DNA of 8,021 nt from assembly GCA_002694895.1 (NCBI GenBank), contig NZNN01000052.1, positions 1 to 8,021 on the forward strand, in the 5' to 3' direction. Below, piece by piece: positions 1-8,021 of this stretch. Below the pieces are notes generated by a model. It saw only the letters and a program-made list of their open reading frames with translations, ran no database searches and was not told where the DNA came from. The position numbers and the translations under genes are program-made. This DNA comes from Chloroflexota bacterium (lineage in GTDB: Bacteria; Chloroflexota; Dehalococcoidia; Lucifugimonadales; GCA-002694895). Position 1 is the first letter of the stretch. Each line of letters starts with the position of its first letter.

Positions 1-11
1 ATTTCATATAT

Positions 12-911
12 TTAAACTTTTATAACTGTATTATTTAAAGTTCCTATCCCATCAATTGTTATACTAATTTGATCATTTTCATTAAGTGTAAATTCAGGTG
101 GGGGAATTATTCCTGTTCCAGTTAAAAATGCAGATTTTATAGGAAGTGTATTTGATTTTTTTAACCATTTAATTAAATTAGGAATAGATTTATTCATTGA
201 TTTAACAGAAGAGCTAGAATTATAAATAGATTTATTATTTCTTACAATGTTGCAATTTATAATAAAATTTTCATAATTATTTATTGATTCTGCATCTATA
301 ATACACGGTCCAATTGAACAGCTTTTATCATAAATTTTTGCTTGAGTAAGATACAAAGGGTTTTCTCCTTCAATTTCTCTGCTTGTCATATCATTTCCAA
401 TAGAATACCCGAATATTTCATTATTTATTAGAATTACAGCCAACTCTGCTTCAGGAACATTCCATTTCGAATCTGACCTAATTCCTATTTTTTGGTCTGG
501 GGCCACAAGTCTGTTCCCGGTGGACTTAAAAAATATTTCAGGTCTTTTAGCGTTATATACTTTTGCATAGATGTCAGGAGTTGAACTTTCTCGTTTTCTT
601 TCAAATTCAGAATTTTTATAAGTAACTCCTGCAGCCCATACTTCATCGGGGATGAAAGGGAGAAGTAATTTATTTTTGCCAAGTAAATTGTTAAGTGATG
701 TTTTTTTGATTTTCTTGTTAGCAATAAATTGATTAATATAATTTAATCTTGTTATTTTTTGAGAATTTGCCTCAATTGTTAAAATTTCTATTGTGTTGAT
801 ATATGTAGAATATTCTGTGATATTAAATGCATAATTATCAGCATAATTAATTATTAAATTAGGTTTGTTATTTTTTTCTATTCTAAAATATTTCATTGTT
901 TGTTTATTCAT
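12..911 (-). CDS. Fumarylacetoacetate hydrolase (FAH) superfamily protein, probably a KdaD-like 2-keto-3-deoxy sugar-acid dehydratase
   Basis: A 299-residue soluble enzyme of the FAH fold. The N-terminal ~85 residues are divergent; the catalytic domain runs from about residue 88 (DEVWAAGVTY) to the end. Visible motifs are PEAEL (153-157) and GNDMTSRE (172-179), giving the expected metal ligands Glu154, Glu156 and Asp174. They are followed by ENPLYLTQAKIYDKSC (183-198), with Lys192, and by TGTG (264-267) near the active site. The combination VWAAGVTY, ENPLYLxQAKIY and SCSIGP resembles 2-keto-3-deoxy-D-arabinonate dehydratase (KdaD) and its bacterial relatives more than FAH itself or 2-hydroxyhepta-2,4-diene-1,7-dioate isomerase. 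A role in pentose or sugar-acid catabolism is therefore inferred; the substrate cannot be read from sequence. The first ATG (909-911) has no Shine-Dalgarno sequence, and Met6 (ATG at 894-896) is an equally good start. The gene stands alone on this strand, divergent from pyrG. Confidence 0.85.
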   Translation of the reverse strand: MNKQTMKYFRIEKNNKPNLIINYADNYAFNITEYSTYINTIEILTIEANSQKITRLNYINQFIANKKIKKTSLNNLLGKNKLLLPFIPDEVWAAGVTYKNSEFERKRESSTPDIYAKVYNAKRPEIFFKSTGNRLVAPDQKIGIRSDSKWNVPEAELAVILINNEIFGYSIGNDMTSREIEGENPLYLTQAKIYDKSCSIGPCIIDAESINNYENFIINCNIVRNNKSIYNSSSSVKSMNKSIPNLIKWLKKSNTLPIKSAFLTGTGIIPPPEFTLNENDQISITIDGIGTLNNTVIKV

Positions 912-923
912 ATAATCTATAAC

Positions 924-952
924 TTGAAATAATATTATCAGAGCATTATACT
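924..952 (+). promoter_or_regulatory. Candidate sigma-70-type promoter of the pyrG-gyrA cluster
   Basis: TTGAAA (924-929) and TATACT (947-952) are separated by exactly 17 bases, each one mismatch from the sigma-70 consensus. A start near 959-960 would give a leader of about 115 bases before pyrG. A second TATAAT lies at 981-986 but has no acceptable -35 element at 16-18 bp. The promoter is inferred from sequence alone. Confidence 0.5.
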
Positions 953-973
953 CAATTTATATGCTTTTCCTTG
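945..973 (-). promoter_or_regulatory. Candidate promoter of the FAH-family gene
   Basis: On the minus strand a perfect TATAAT occupies 950 down to 945. The -35 position at 17-bp spacing (973-968, CAAGGA) is a poor match to TTGACA, so the call rests on the -10 box. The predicted transcription start is near 938, leaving a leader of about 27 bases to the first ATG. The box overlaps the -10 of the opposing pyrG promoter. Confidence 0.4.
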
Positions 974-1068
974 TTCCTTTTATAATTAATAGCTTTTTTG
1001 AGCTTGGTATTGCCCGGGGTGGAGTTGTTCCCTACTTTAATTCTTGTTCCAGTTTAAATATTTTGGAG
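971..1068 (+). promoter_or_regulatory. pyrG leader with three TTGTTCC copies and a possible hairpin over the ribosome binding site
   Basis: TTGTTCC occurs at 971-977, 1025-1031 and 1044-1050. The last copy can pair with the pyrG Shine-Dalgarno region: TTCCAG (1047-1052) against TTGGAG (1063-1068) forms six pairs, four Watson-Crick and two G-U, with a 10-base loop. The part around 1011-1032 (GCCCGGGG and following) is clearly richer in G+C than its surroundings. pyrG is often controlled through its leader in other bacteria, for example by reiterative transcription in Bacillus, but no known riboswitch or attenuator is recognised here. Confidence 0.25.
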
Positions 1069-1074
1069 ATTTAA

Positions 1075-2721
<1,647 letters not shown>

Positions 2722-2733
2722 TAGGAGATAGTT

Positions 2734-5214
2734 TTGGAAAAAAAATCTAAATTAACAATAATTGATGCAGAAATTAAAAATGAAATGGAGAAATCATATT
2801 TAGATTATGCTATGAGTGTAATTGTTTCTAGGGCATTGCCAGATTTAAGAGATGGTTTAAAACCTGTTCATAGAAGAATTTTATATGCTATGCAAGATAT
2901 AGGAGCAAGGCCGACATCTTCATATTATAAAAGTGCAAGAATTGTAGGAGAAGTTTTAGGAAAGTATCATCCTCATAGTGATACTGCTGTTTATGATTCT
3001 ATGGTGAGAATGGCACAAGATTTTTCAATGAGATCAACATTAATTGATGGCCAGGGAAATTATGGCAGTGTTGATAATGATCCTCCAGCTGCAATGAGGT
3101 ATACAGAAGCTAGATTAAGTTCTATAGCTGAAGAAATGTTGGTAAATTTGCATGAAGAAACTGTAGATTTTGAAGAAAATTTTGATGGCTCATTAAAAGA
3201 GCCCATTGTTCTTCCAGCTCGTTTACCTAATTTATTAATAAATGGCGGCTCAGGGATTGCAGTTGGTATGGCTACGAATATACCACCGCATAACCCTGCA
3301 GAAATATGTGAAGCTGTTAATTATTTAATTGATAATCCTTTATGTGATGATAGCGAGATTTTACGAATTGTAAAAGGACCTGATTTTCCAACAGGAGCTT
3401 TAATACTGGGGAAGGAAGGAATTCAATCTGCATATTTGACAGGAAGAGGGAGTGTGATGATGCGTGCCGTTGCAGAAATTGAAGAAAATAACAAAGGTGA
3501 TAGGTATAGGATTTTAATCAGTGAATTACCATATCAAGTAAATAAAGCAGCTCTAGTAGAAAAAATTGCTGATTTATCAAGAGATAAAAAAATTGATGGT
3601 ATTTCAGAAATAAGAGATGAATCAGACAGAGAGGGAATTAGAGTTGTAATTGAATTGAAAAGAGGATCGCAGCCCATGGTTGTTTTAAACAATTTATATA
3701 AATTTACTTCAATGCAAACTAGTTTTGCTGTAAATATGGTTGCCCTTGATAAAGGCATGCCTAAAATTTTAACTCTTAGGCATGCACTTACCGGATTTAT
3801 TGAATTTCGAGAAGAAGTTGTAAATAGAAGGTCTAAGTTTGAATTAAAAAATGCAAAAAACAGAATTCATATTTTAGATGGTTTATTAATTGCATTAAGT
3901 GATATAGATAAAATTATTAGTACAATAAGAAATTCTAATGATGCTGAATCTGCATCTAATAATTTGATGAATGAATTTGATTTAACTGTAATACAAGCAA
4001 AGGCAATTTTAGAAATGCAGCTAAGAAGATTAGCGGCATTAGAAACAGAAAAGATCAAAAATGAACATAAAGAAATAGAGATTAGAATCAAAGAATTAGA
4101 AACTTTGATTAATGATAAGGAAAAAAGACTTGAAATTGTTAAATCAGAAACTAAAGAAGTTGCAAGTAAATTTGTTAAAAAACGATTAACAAAAATAATT
4201 AAAGAAGAGGGGTCTTTTGATAGAGCTGCTTTAGAACCTCATGAAAGTGTGGTTGTAACTTTGAGTTCAGGACAATATATTAAAAGAATTCCAACTAAAA
4301 CCTATCAAGCTCAGCATGCCGCCGGAAGAGGTAGAAGCGCTCAGGATTTAAAAGACGATGACCCTATGAAACAACTTTTAGTTGTAGATACTCATGATAT
4401 ATTATTGTTTTTTACTAATAAAGGCAGAGTGTTTTCTTTGAATACTTATGAATTAAGGCCGGATGTTAATAGAAATACAAGAGGTGTGCCAATATTAAAC
4501 CTTGTACAAATAGATGGCGTAAATGAAAAGATAACTTCTATGATTTCTGCAGGAAATTTCAAAGATTATTTAGATTCATCTCTAATATTTGTTACCAAGA
4601 AAGGAACAGTAAAAAAATTAAAAATTAATCATTTATCTAATATTAGAAAATCCGGATTAAAAGTTATTAATATGTCAGATGAAGATGAATTAGTTAATGT
4701 AAGAATATTAAATTCAAATGAAGACATAATGATTATTACTGCAAATGGAATGTCTATAAGATTTCCCAATTCTGATTTAAGAGAACTTGGTAGAAATGCT
4801 GCCGGTGTTAGAGGTATAAGATTAAAAGCAGATGATCAAGTAATTGGCATGGATGTTGGATTACCTGAAGATAAACTTTTTGTTATAAGTAGGCAGGGAA
4901 AAGGAAAGATGACCAGGCTTAACAAAGCTGAAGGCAGTGAGCCAATATATAGAATACAAAAAAGAGCTGGCGGAGGAGTGAGAACATTTAAATTAAAAAA
5001 CACTGACAAAGTTTCCCATGCTGAGATTATTCCTGATAATACTGATTATATTTATATAATTTCAGATAAAGGATTAATTATGGTTAATCCCATGTCAGAA
5101 ATGAAGGAAACAGCTGGGCGTAATACTGGAGGAAATAAAATAATGAATGTATCTACTGGAGATTATGTGTCTTGTTTTGTTTGCGTTAAATCTTTATCTG
5201 AAGATGATAAATAA
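2734..5214 (+). CDS. gyrA: DNA gyrase subunit A (type IIA topoisomerase)
   Basis: The DNA-cleaving subunit of gyrase, which pairs with GyrB to introduce negative supercoils. It is 826 residues, normal for the family. The breakage-reunion region spans about 10-490: [20 protein letters not shown] (21-40), GLKPVHRR (41-48), and catalytic Arg122-Tyr123 in [10 protein letters not shown] coiled-coil arm (~365-480, ending in many K/E residues) follows. The C-terminal beta-pinwheel (~503-817) shows repeated blade motifs, such as [23 protein letters not shown] and [10 protein letters not shown]. Two oddities: the quinolone region reads [10 protein letters not shown] (79-88), and the GyrA box reads QHAAGRG (527-533) instead of QRRGGKG. 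The start is TTG at 2734-2736, chosen because AGGAG (2723-2727) lies six bases upstream and the next ATG (Met18) would cut into the conserved N-terminus. A ParC-type identity is less likely given the pinwheel length and box remnant, but is not excluded. Confidence 0.95.
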   Translation: MEKKSKLTIIDAEIKNEMEKSYLDYAMSVIVSRALPDLRDGLKPVHRRILYAMQDIGARPTSSYYKSARIVGEVLGKYHPHSDTAVYDSMVRMAQDFSMRSTLIDGQGNYGSVDNDPPAAMRYTEARLSSIAEEMLVNLHEETVDFEENFDGSLKEPIVLPARLPNLLINGGSGIAVGMATNIPPHNPAEICEAVNYLIDNPLCDDSEILRIVKGPDFPTGALILGKEGIQSAYLTGRGSVMMRAVAEIEENNKGDRYRILISELPYQVNKAALVEKIADLSRDKKIDGISEIRDESDREGIRVVIELKRGSQPMVVLNNLYKFTSMQTSFAVNMVALDKGMPKILTLRHALTGFIEFREEVVNRRSKFELKNAKNRIHILDGLLIALSDIDKIISTIRNSNDAESASNNLMNEFDLTVIQAKAILEMQLRRLAALETEKIKNEHKEIEIRIKELETLINDKEKRLEIVKSETKEVASKFVKKRLTKIIKEEGSFDRAALEPHESVVVTLSSGQYIKRIPTKTYQAQHAAGRGRSAQDLKDDDPMKQLLVVDTHDILLFFTNKGRVFSLNTYELRPDVNRNTRGVPILNLVQIDGVNEKITSMISAGNFKDYLDSSLIFVTKKGTVKKLKINHLSNIRKSGLKVINMSDEDELVNVRILNSNEDIMIITANGMSIRFPNSDLRELGRNAAGVRGIRLKADDQVIGMDVGLPEDKLFVISRQGKGKMTRLNKAEGSEPIYRIQKRAGGGVRTFKLKNTDKVSHAEIIPDNTDYIYIISDKGLIMVNPMSEMKETAGRNTGGNKIMNVSTGDYVSCFVCVKSLSEDDK

Positions 5215-5220
5215 TTTTTT

Positions 5221-6096
5221 ATGGATTTAGATTATAGTGAAATACATTTAAAATATAATGATTATAATCTTGTTTGCTATGATTCGGGTATAAATAAAAA
5301 TGAAAATACAATATTTTTATTAAATGGGGGCCCTGGATTACCATGTAATTATTTAAGAGATTCTCATCTTAAATTAATAAAAAATGGATTTAGAATTTTC
5401 ACGTATGATCAATTAGGTTGTGGTAAATCAAGCAAACCAAAAGATTGTAATCTATGGGACATAGGTAGATATGTAGAAGAAGTTGAATTTGTAAGAAGAG
5501 AATTTGATTTGGGGAAAATTATTTTATTAGGTCATTCTTGGGGAGGATGGCTTGGTATAGAATATGCTATTAAGTATCAAAATAATATAAATAAATTAAT
5601 TTTGGAAAATACTTGTGGCGATATGCCACATATGATAGGCGAACTTAATAGATTAAGGAATGGTTTAGGTAATGAAACTGTTCAAATGATGGAGAAACAT
5701 GAAGCTGAAGGAAGTTTAGATCATGAAGAATATCAAGCTGCAATCACTATTTTAAATAATCGTCATGTTTGCAGACTGGATGTTTGGCCTCAGTCAATTT
5801 ACGATTCGTTAGATGACTGGAATATGGATGTTTATGGTACTATGCAAGGCCCAAATGAGTTTTTGTATACAGGGAATTTAAAAGATTGGAATAGAATTGA
5901 AGAAATGAAAACAATTAATATTCCTACTCTTATAACAGTTGGAATGCATGATGAATTAACCCCATCTTGTGCTATGAGAATGGATAATTCTTTACCGAAT
6001 TCAAAAGTAAAGGTGTTTAAAAATAGTTCTCACATGCCTTTTTATGAAGAACCAGAAAATTATTTCAAAGTATTAGAAGGTTTTTTATCTAAATAA
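5221..6096 (+). CDS. Alpha/beta hydrolase, proline iminopeptidase-like (S33 family)
   Basis: A 291-residue cytosolic hydrolase, with no signal peptide, resembling proline iminopeptidase and tricorn-interacting factor F1, which release N-terminal residues from short peptides. Visible elements are NGGPG (35-39, oxyanion hole), YDQLGCGKS (62-70), the nucleophile elbow GHSWGG with Ser106, Asp244 in GMHDELTP, and His271 in SSHMPFYEEP. The helical cap (~133-225) contains RLDVWP and GPNEFLYTGNLKDW. Glu213 and Glu245 sit where family members bind the substrate's free amino group, which supports aminopeptidase rather than esterase activity. The usual HGGPG is NGGPG here. The ATG lies six bases after the gyrA stop with no Shine-Dalgarno sequence, so translation probably depends on coupling to gyrA. 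It is the last gene of the plus-strand cluster and converges on tRNA-Pro. The exact substrate is uncertain; an amino-acid amidase is possible. Confidence 0.88.
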   Translation: MDLDYSEIHLKYNDYNLVCYDSGINKNENTIFLLNGGPGLPCNYLRDSHLKLIKNGFRIFTYDQLGCGKSSKPKDCNLWDIGRYVEEVEFVRREFDLGKIILLGHSWGGWLGIEYAIKYQNNINKLILENTCGDMPHMIGELNRLRNGLGNETVQMMEKHEAEGSLDHEEYQAAITILNNRHVCRLDVWPQSIYDSLDDWNMDVYGTMQGPNEFLYTGNLKDWNRIEEMKTINIPTLITVGMHDELTPSCAMRMDNSLPNSKVKVFKNSSHMPFYEEPENYFKVLEGFLSK

Positions 6097-6099
6097 TAT

Positions 6100-6149
6100 A
6101 AAAAATTTGATATTTTTTAATAGCTGGGGTTCTTGTTAGAATTGTTTTT
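6100..6149 (+). terminator. Weak terminator-like hairpins between convergent transcription units
   Basis: Two small structures lie in the 60-base spacer. AAAAAAT (6100-6106) and ATTTTTT (6112-6118) form a 7-bp A/T-only inverted repeat with a 5-base loop, symmetric enough to act on either strand. GGTTCT (6128-6133) pairs with AGAATT (6138-6143, two G-U pairs) around TGTT and is followed by a T5 run (6145-6149), in the right orientation for the hydrolase end. Neither has a strong stem, so termination is inferred mainly from position. Confidence 0.3.
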
Positions 6150-6156
6150 ATTAGTA

Positions 6157-6228
6157 TCGGGGTGGTCGGGGTTGAACCGACGACCTCCTGTTCCCAAAAC
6201 AGGCGCGCTACCACTGCGCCACACCCCG
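6157..6228 (-). tRNA. tRNA-Pro, anticodon UGG
   Basis: A complete 72-base cloverleaf on the minus strand. The acceptor stem CGGGGTG/CACCCCG is fully paired, starting with C1-G72, a hallmark of bacterial tRNA-Pro, and the discriminator base is A73 (6157). The D stem is GCGC/GCGC around a 7-base loop AGTGGTA. The anticodon stem CCTGT/ACAGG encloses the loop TTTGGGA, giving anticodon TGG, which reads CCA and by wobble other proline codons. The T arm is GTCGG-TTCAACC-CCGAC. The 3' CCA is not encoded, so it must be added by a nucleotidyltransferase. The gene begins only 8 bases after the PAC2 stop codon, which suggests it is processed from the end of that transcript. Confidence 0.97.
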
Positions 6229-6236
6229 TTTATAAA

Positions 6237-7124
6237 TTATTCTTCAAATTTTGATGACATGCTATCTAAAAAGTCTTCTAAATCACCTGACATAGGTGTG
6301 TTTTGATCAATGTTTTCATCAGATAAGTTTTTGTCTGGTTTTGAGAAATTAGAATCGTAATATTTTTCTAACGCAGAAACTAATTTATTTAATTCAGGGT
6401 TAAATTTTAAAGATTCTGTAAAATCTTTATATTGAGTTTCTCCAAACGAATTATCAGCTATAGAAGAATCTAAATCGTAGATTTCTGATAAGCATTCTAA
6501 TATTTTTGCTGAAGCAAAATAGTCATTGTCAAGTTGTATATATTGAGGGATATGAACCATTAAATTTGATGTTTCAATATTAATTTTTGATAATTTTTCA
6601 GATAATAAATTTATAATACTAGTTGGTCCTTGATATTTATTATTTGAAGTTCTGATTAATTTAGATTTCCTCATGTTTGAACCACTGACTACTAATGGCC
6701 TGGTATGAGGTACAGAGTCATACATGCTTCCAATTCTACAATATTCTTTTATATTTAATTCTTTAAACATTTTAAATAGATTTTGTATTAATAATTCGGC
6801 ATTGTAATGAGGTTCTCTTATATCAATGAATAGAAATGAAATGTCTTTATTTTTATGATTACCTAAACTAATTTCTATATTTGGAATTAATAATTTTCTT
6901 TTATCTTTAGTATATTTGAATCTTGGTCTATATCTAGTAAAATCAAAAAATGAGCCCGGATTTTTCAATGATCCGACAAGTTTTGCATCTGTAATATTTT
7001 TTAATTTATTTAATGCAATAGATCCAACTCTCCCTGCATTTATCCAGGGTCTTAATGTTGATATTGCAATCAACTCACCCTTTATATCAAGGTTTTTATT
7101 TGTAAATTTAATTATTTCTTCCAT
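6237..7124 (-). CDS. PAC2 (proteasome assembly chaperone 2) family protein
   Basis: A 295-residue soluble protein of the PAC2 family, named after a eukaryotic and archaeal proteasome assembly chaperone; the function of the bacterial members is largely unknown. Family signals are RPWINAGRVGSIALNKL (25-41), where the usual pattern is a W-x-D/N-AG segment, then LVGSLKNPGSFFDFTRYRP (49-67), and MYDSVPHTRPLVVSG (153-167), matching the conserved PHTRP of bacterial PAC2 proteins, followed by GPTSI (185-189). After about residue 220 the sequence is less conserved and ends in an acidic tail (GDLEDFLDSMSSKFEE). No signal peptide or membrane segment is visible. The ATG at 7122-7124 has no clear Shine-Dalgarno sequence and lies 16 bases after the preceding stop. 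No proteasome gene is in the window, so a proteasome link here is not shown. Confidence 0.85.
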   Translation of the reverse strand: MEEIIKFTNKNLDIKGELIAISTLRPWINAGRVGSIALNKLKNITDAKLVGSLKNPGSFFDFTRYRPRFKYTKDKRKLLIPNIEISLGNHKNKDISFLFIDIREPHYNAELLIQNLFKMFKELNIKEYCRIGSMYDSVPHTRPLVVSGSNMRKSKLIRTSNNKYQGPTSIINLLSEKLSKINIETSNLMVHIPQYIQLDNDYFASAKILECLSEIYDLDSSIADNSFGETQYKDFTESLKFNPELNKLVSALEKYYDSNFSKPDKNLSDENIDQNTPMSGDLEDFLDSMSSKFEE

Positions 7125-7140
7125 AATATATCTATTAGAA

Positions 7141-7587
7141 CTAATATTTTTTTATATAAAATTTTCTTCCATATGGTTGTATATAATAATCTGAAACATT
7201 TTTTAACAAATTAGAAAGTTTTTCTTCTCCTATATCTCTTGGGAATTGAGACATTTCCCATAACTCAGATAATTGTTTGCTTATTTGTTTAACAGTTAAT
7301 GGTTTATTATTATTGTAAACAAATAATCTAAACAAGGCTTCTTTTACAGGAGTTTTTGGTTCCAAAAATGATTTTGAATTTTTGTATATTGTTCCAAGTT
7401 CTTCCATATGTTTTTCTGGTTCATTAATATTCGAGATGGAAGTAGCATTATTCTGTGTTGCTTTTTTATTATTTTGATTTTTTATATCTTCTATTCTTGT
7501 ATGCAATAGTAATGACAAAGATTTTCTTTGATCATTAGTTAGATTATTAAACCTTATTGAATATTTAATTTTATCTTGAGTTTTCAT
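7141..7587 (-). CDS. Hypothetical protein with a winged-helix-like C-terminal domain
   Basis: I do not recognise this 148-residue protein. The N-terminus contains LTNDQRKSLSLLLHTRIEDI (16-35), probably helical. An Asn- and Lys-rich, probably flexible linker (~36-60) follows. The C-terminal ~70 residues have the layout of a winged helix: helix 81-90 (VKEALFRLFV), helix 97-109 (LTVKQISKQLSEL), a likely recognition helix 119-131 (IGEEKLSNLLKNV), then a strand-turn-strand wing (YYIQPYGRKFYI, 134-145). It is Lys-rich, so nucleic-acid binding is plausible, but this is inferred from predicted secondary structure only. The start is firm: ATG with AGGAG at 7592-7596, four bases upstream. The gene begins 11 bases after the moeA stop and its ribosome site abuts that stop, so it is probably translated from the moeA transcript. 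Confidence 0.75.
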   Translation of the reverse strand: MKTQDKIKYSIRFNNLTNDQRKSLSLLLHTRIEDIKNQNNKKATQNNATSISNINEPEKHMEELGTIYKNSKSFLEPKTPVKEALFRLFVYNNNKPLTVKQISKQLSELWEMSQFPRDIGEEKLSNLLKNVSDYYIQPYGRKFYIKKY

Positions 7588-7598
7588 TTTTCTCCTTT

Positions 7599-8021
7599 TT
7601 ATAAAAAATTTGCATTATCAAATATTTCAATTTCAACTTCTGCACCCTTTTTAAGAATTTTACAATTTCCTGGCACATTAGCCAATCCATTGGAATTGTC
7701 AAATGATGAAAGTATATGTGAACTATTGTTTGGAAATGGAGTAGCAATTAGTTGACCTTCTATTCTTTCAACCTTAACTCTTGCAAACATATTTCTTCGT
7801 GAATGATTTTCAATTTGATCATTTAGTATAGCTAAAGTAATATTTGGCTGATAATTAATTAATCCTTGCATATTTAATAATGAAGGAAAAACAAATTTAA
7901 TCATAAGAACTATTGTGCTGACAGGATTTCCAGGGAGTCCAAAAAAAGGAATATTTTCCCCCCTTCCTTGTACATAACCATACAAAAATGGTTTGCCGGG
8001 TTGAATATTTACTGACCAGAA
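7599..8021 (-). CDS. moeA: Molybdopterin molybdenumtransferase MoeA, C-terminal part (cut by the window edge)
   Basis: The last 140 or so residues of MoeA, which inserts molybdate into adenylated molybdopterin, the final step of molybdenum cofactor synthesis. The frame is open to the window edge and begins FWSVNIQPGKPFLYGYVQG, so the true start lies beyond 8021. The order matches the family: IQPGKPF, then the signature FFGLPGNPVS, then the beta-barrel C-terminal domain (MFARVKVERIEGQLIATPF, HILSSFDNSNGLANVP, and the ending KKGAEVEIEIF). The apparent TTG at 7983-7985 is an internal Leu codon, not a start. Presence of MoeA implies the organism makes molybdoenzymes. The gene leads the minus-strand cluster within this window; a close relative (Glp/MoeA paralogue or eukaryotic-type fusion) cannot be excluded from the C-terminus alone. 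Confidence 0.93.
   Translation of the reverse strand, partial: FWSVNIQPGKPFLYGYVQGRGENIPFFGLPGNPVSTIVLMIKFVFPSLLNMQGLINYQPNITLAILNDQIENHSRRNMFARVKVERIEGQLIATPFPNNSSHILSSFDNSNGLANVPGNCKILKKGAEVEIEIFDNANFL

Noticed and set aside
981..986. TATAAT on the plus strand as the main pyrG -10 box.
   Set aside because: The sequence 16-18 bp upstream (around 957-964) matches TTGACA poorly, while TTGAAA-17-TATACT at 924-952 is a better complete promoter. It may still be a secondary start.
1004..1019. A Bacillus-like reiterative-transcription start at GGGG (1016-1019) controlling pyrG.
   Set aside because: There is no convincing -10 or -35 element at the spacing needed to start transcription at 1016.
1012..1050. 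The stretch beginning GCCCGGGGTGGAG resembles the 5' end of initiator tRNA-Met and is G+C-rich like a structural RNA.
   Set aside because: No D stem, anticodon arm or T arm follows, and no matching acceptor 3' strand is present. The similarity is limited to about ten bases.
3534..4091. Two minus-strand open frames of 74 codons inside gyrA.
   Set aside because: They lie opposite conserved gyrA coding sequence and show no family signature; they are chance frames.
6916..7194. A plus-strand open frame of 92 codons opposite the PAC2 gene, with a hydrophobic C-terminus.
   Set aside because: It is antisense to a recognised gene and has no ribosome binding site; its hydrophobicity follows from AT-rich antisense codons.
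7983..7985. TTG as the start of a short separate gene.
   Set aside because: The same frame stays open to the window edge and encodes the MoeA IQPGKPF segment upstream, so this codon is an internal Leu of a cut gene.

Overview
The window is an 8 kb piece of a compact, AT-rich (about 30% G+C by eye) bacterial chromosome with ordinary housekeeping content. It holds seven protein genes (one cut by the window edge) and one tRNA gene, and no gene-free stretch reaches 300 bases. The CTP synthase and GyrA sequences (SSVGKG and [20 protein letters not shown] in Pyr[18 protein letters not shown] in GyrA), together with a PAC2-family protein, a KdaD-like FAH-family enzyme and tight gene packing, fit best with a low-GC marine member of Chloroflexota (Dehalococcoidia or SAR202-like). 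This assignment is from memory of the families and is tentative; a streamlined marine actinobacterium is the main alternative.

Layout. At 12-911 (minus) lies a fumarylacetoacetate hydrolase superfamily enzyme, probably a sugar-acid dehydratase. A 163-bp divergent promoter region (912-1074) separates it from a plus-strand cluster: pyrG (1075-2721), gyrA (2734-5214, TTG start) and a proline iminopeptidase-like alpha/beta hydrolase (5221-6096). Gaps of 12 and 6 bases make this a likely three-gene operon joining nucleotide synthesis, DNA topology and peptide turnover. A short convergent spacer (6097-6156) with weak terminator-like hairpins follows. From the other side comes a minus-strand cluster, in transcription order: moeA (3' part only, 7599-8021), an unrecognised 148-residue protein with a winged-helix-like C-terminus (7141-7587), a PAC2-family protein (6237-7124) and tRNA-Pro(UGG) (6157-6228). 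Gaps here are 11, 16 and 8 bases, so the tRNA is probably cut from the 3' end of this mRNA.

The most interesting points are in conserved proteins rather than in a new system. GyrA has a degenerate GyrA box and naturally altered quinolone-determining residues. PyrG has substitutions in its GTP-responsive lid. The pyrG/FAH divergent region has overlapping -10 boxes and a leader with three TTGTTCC copies and a possible hairpin over the ribosome binding site. I see no mobile element, CRISPR array, phage gene or defence system.
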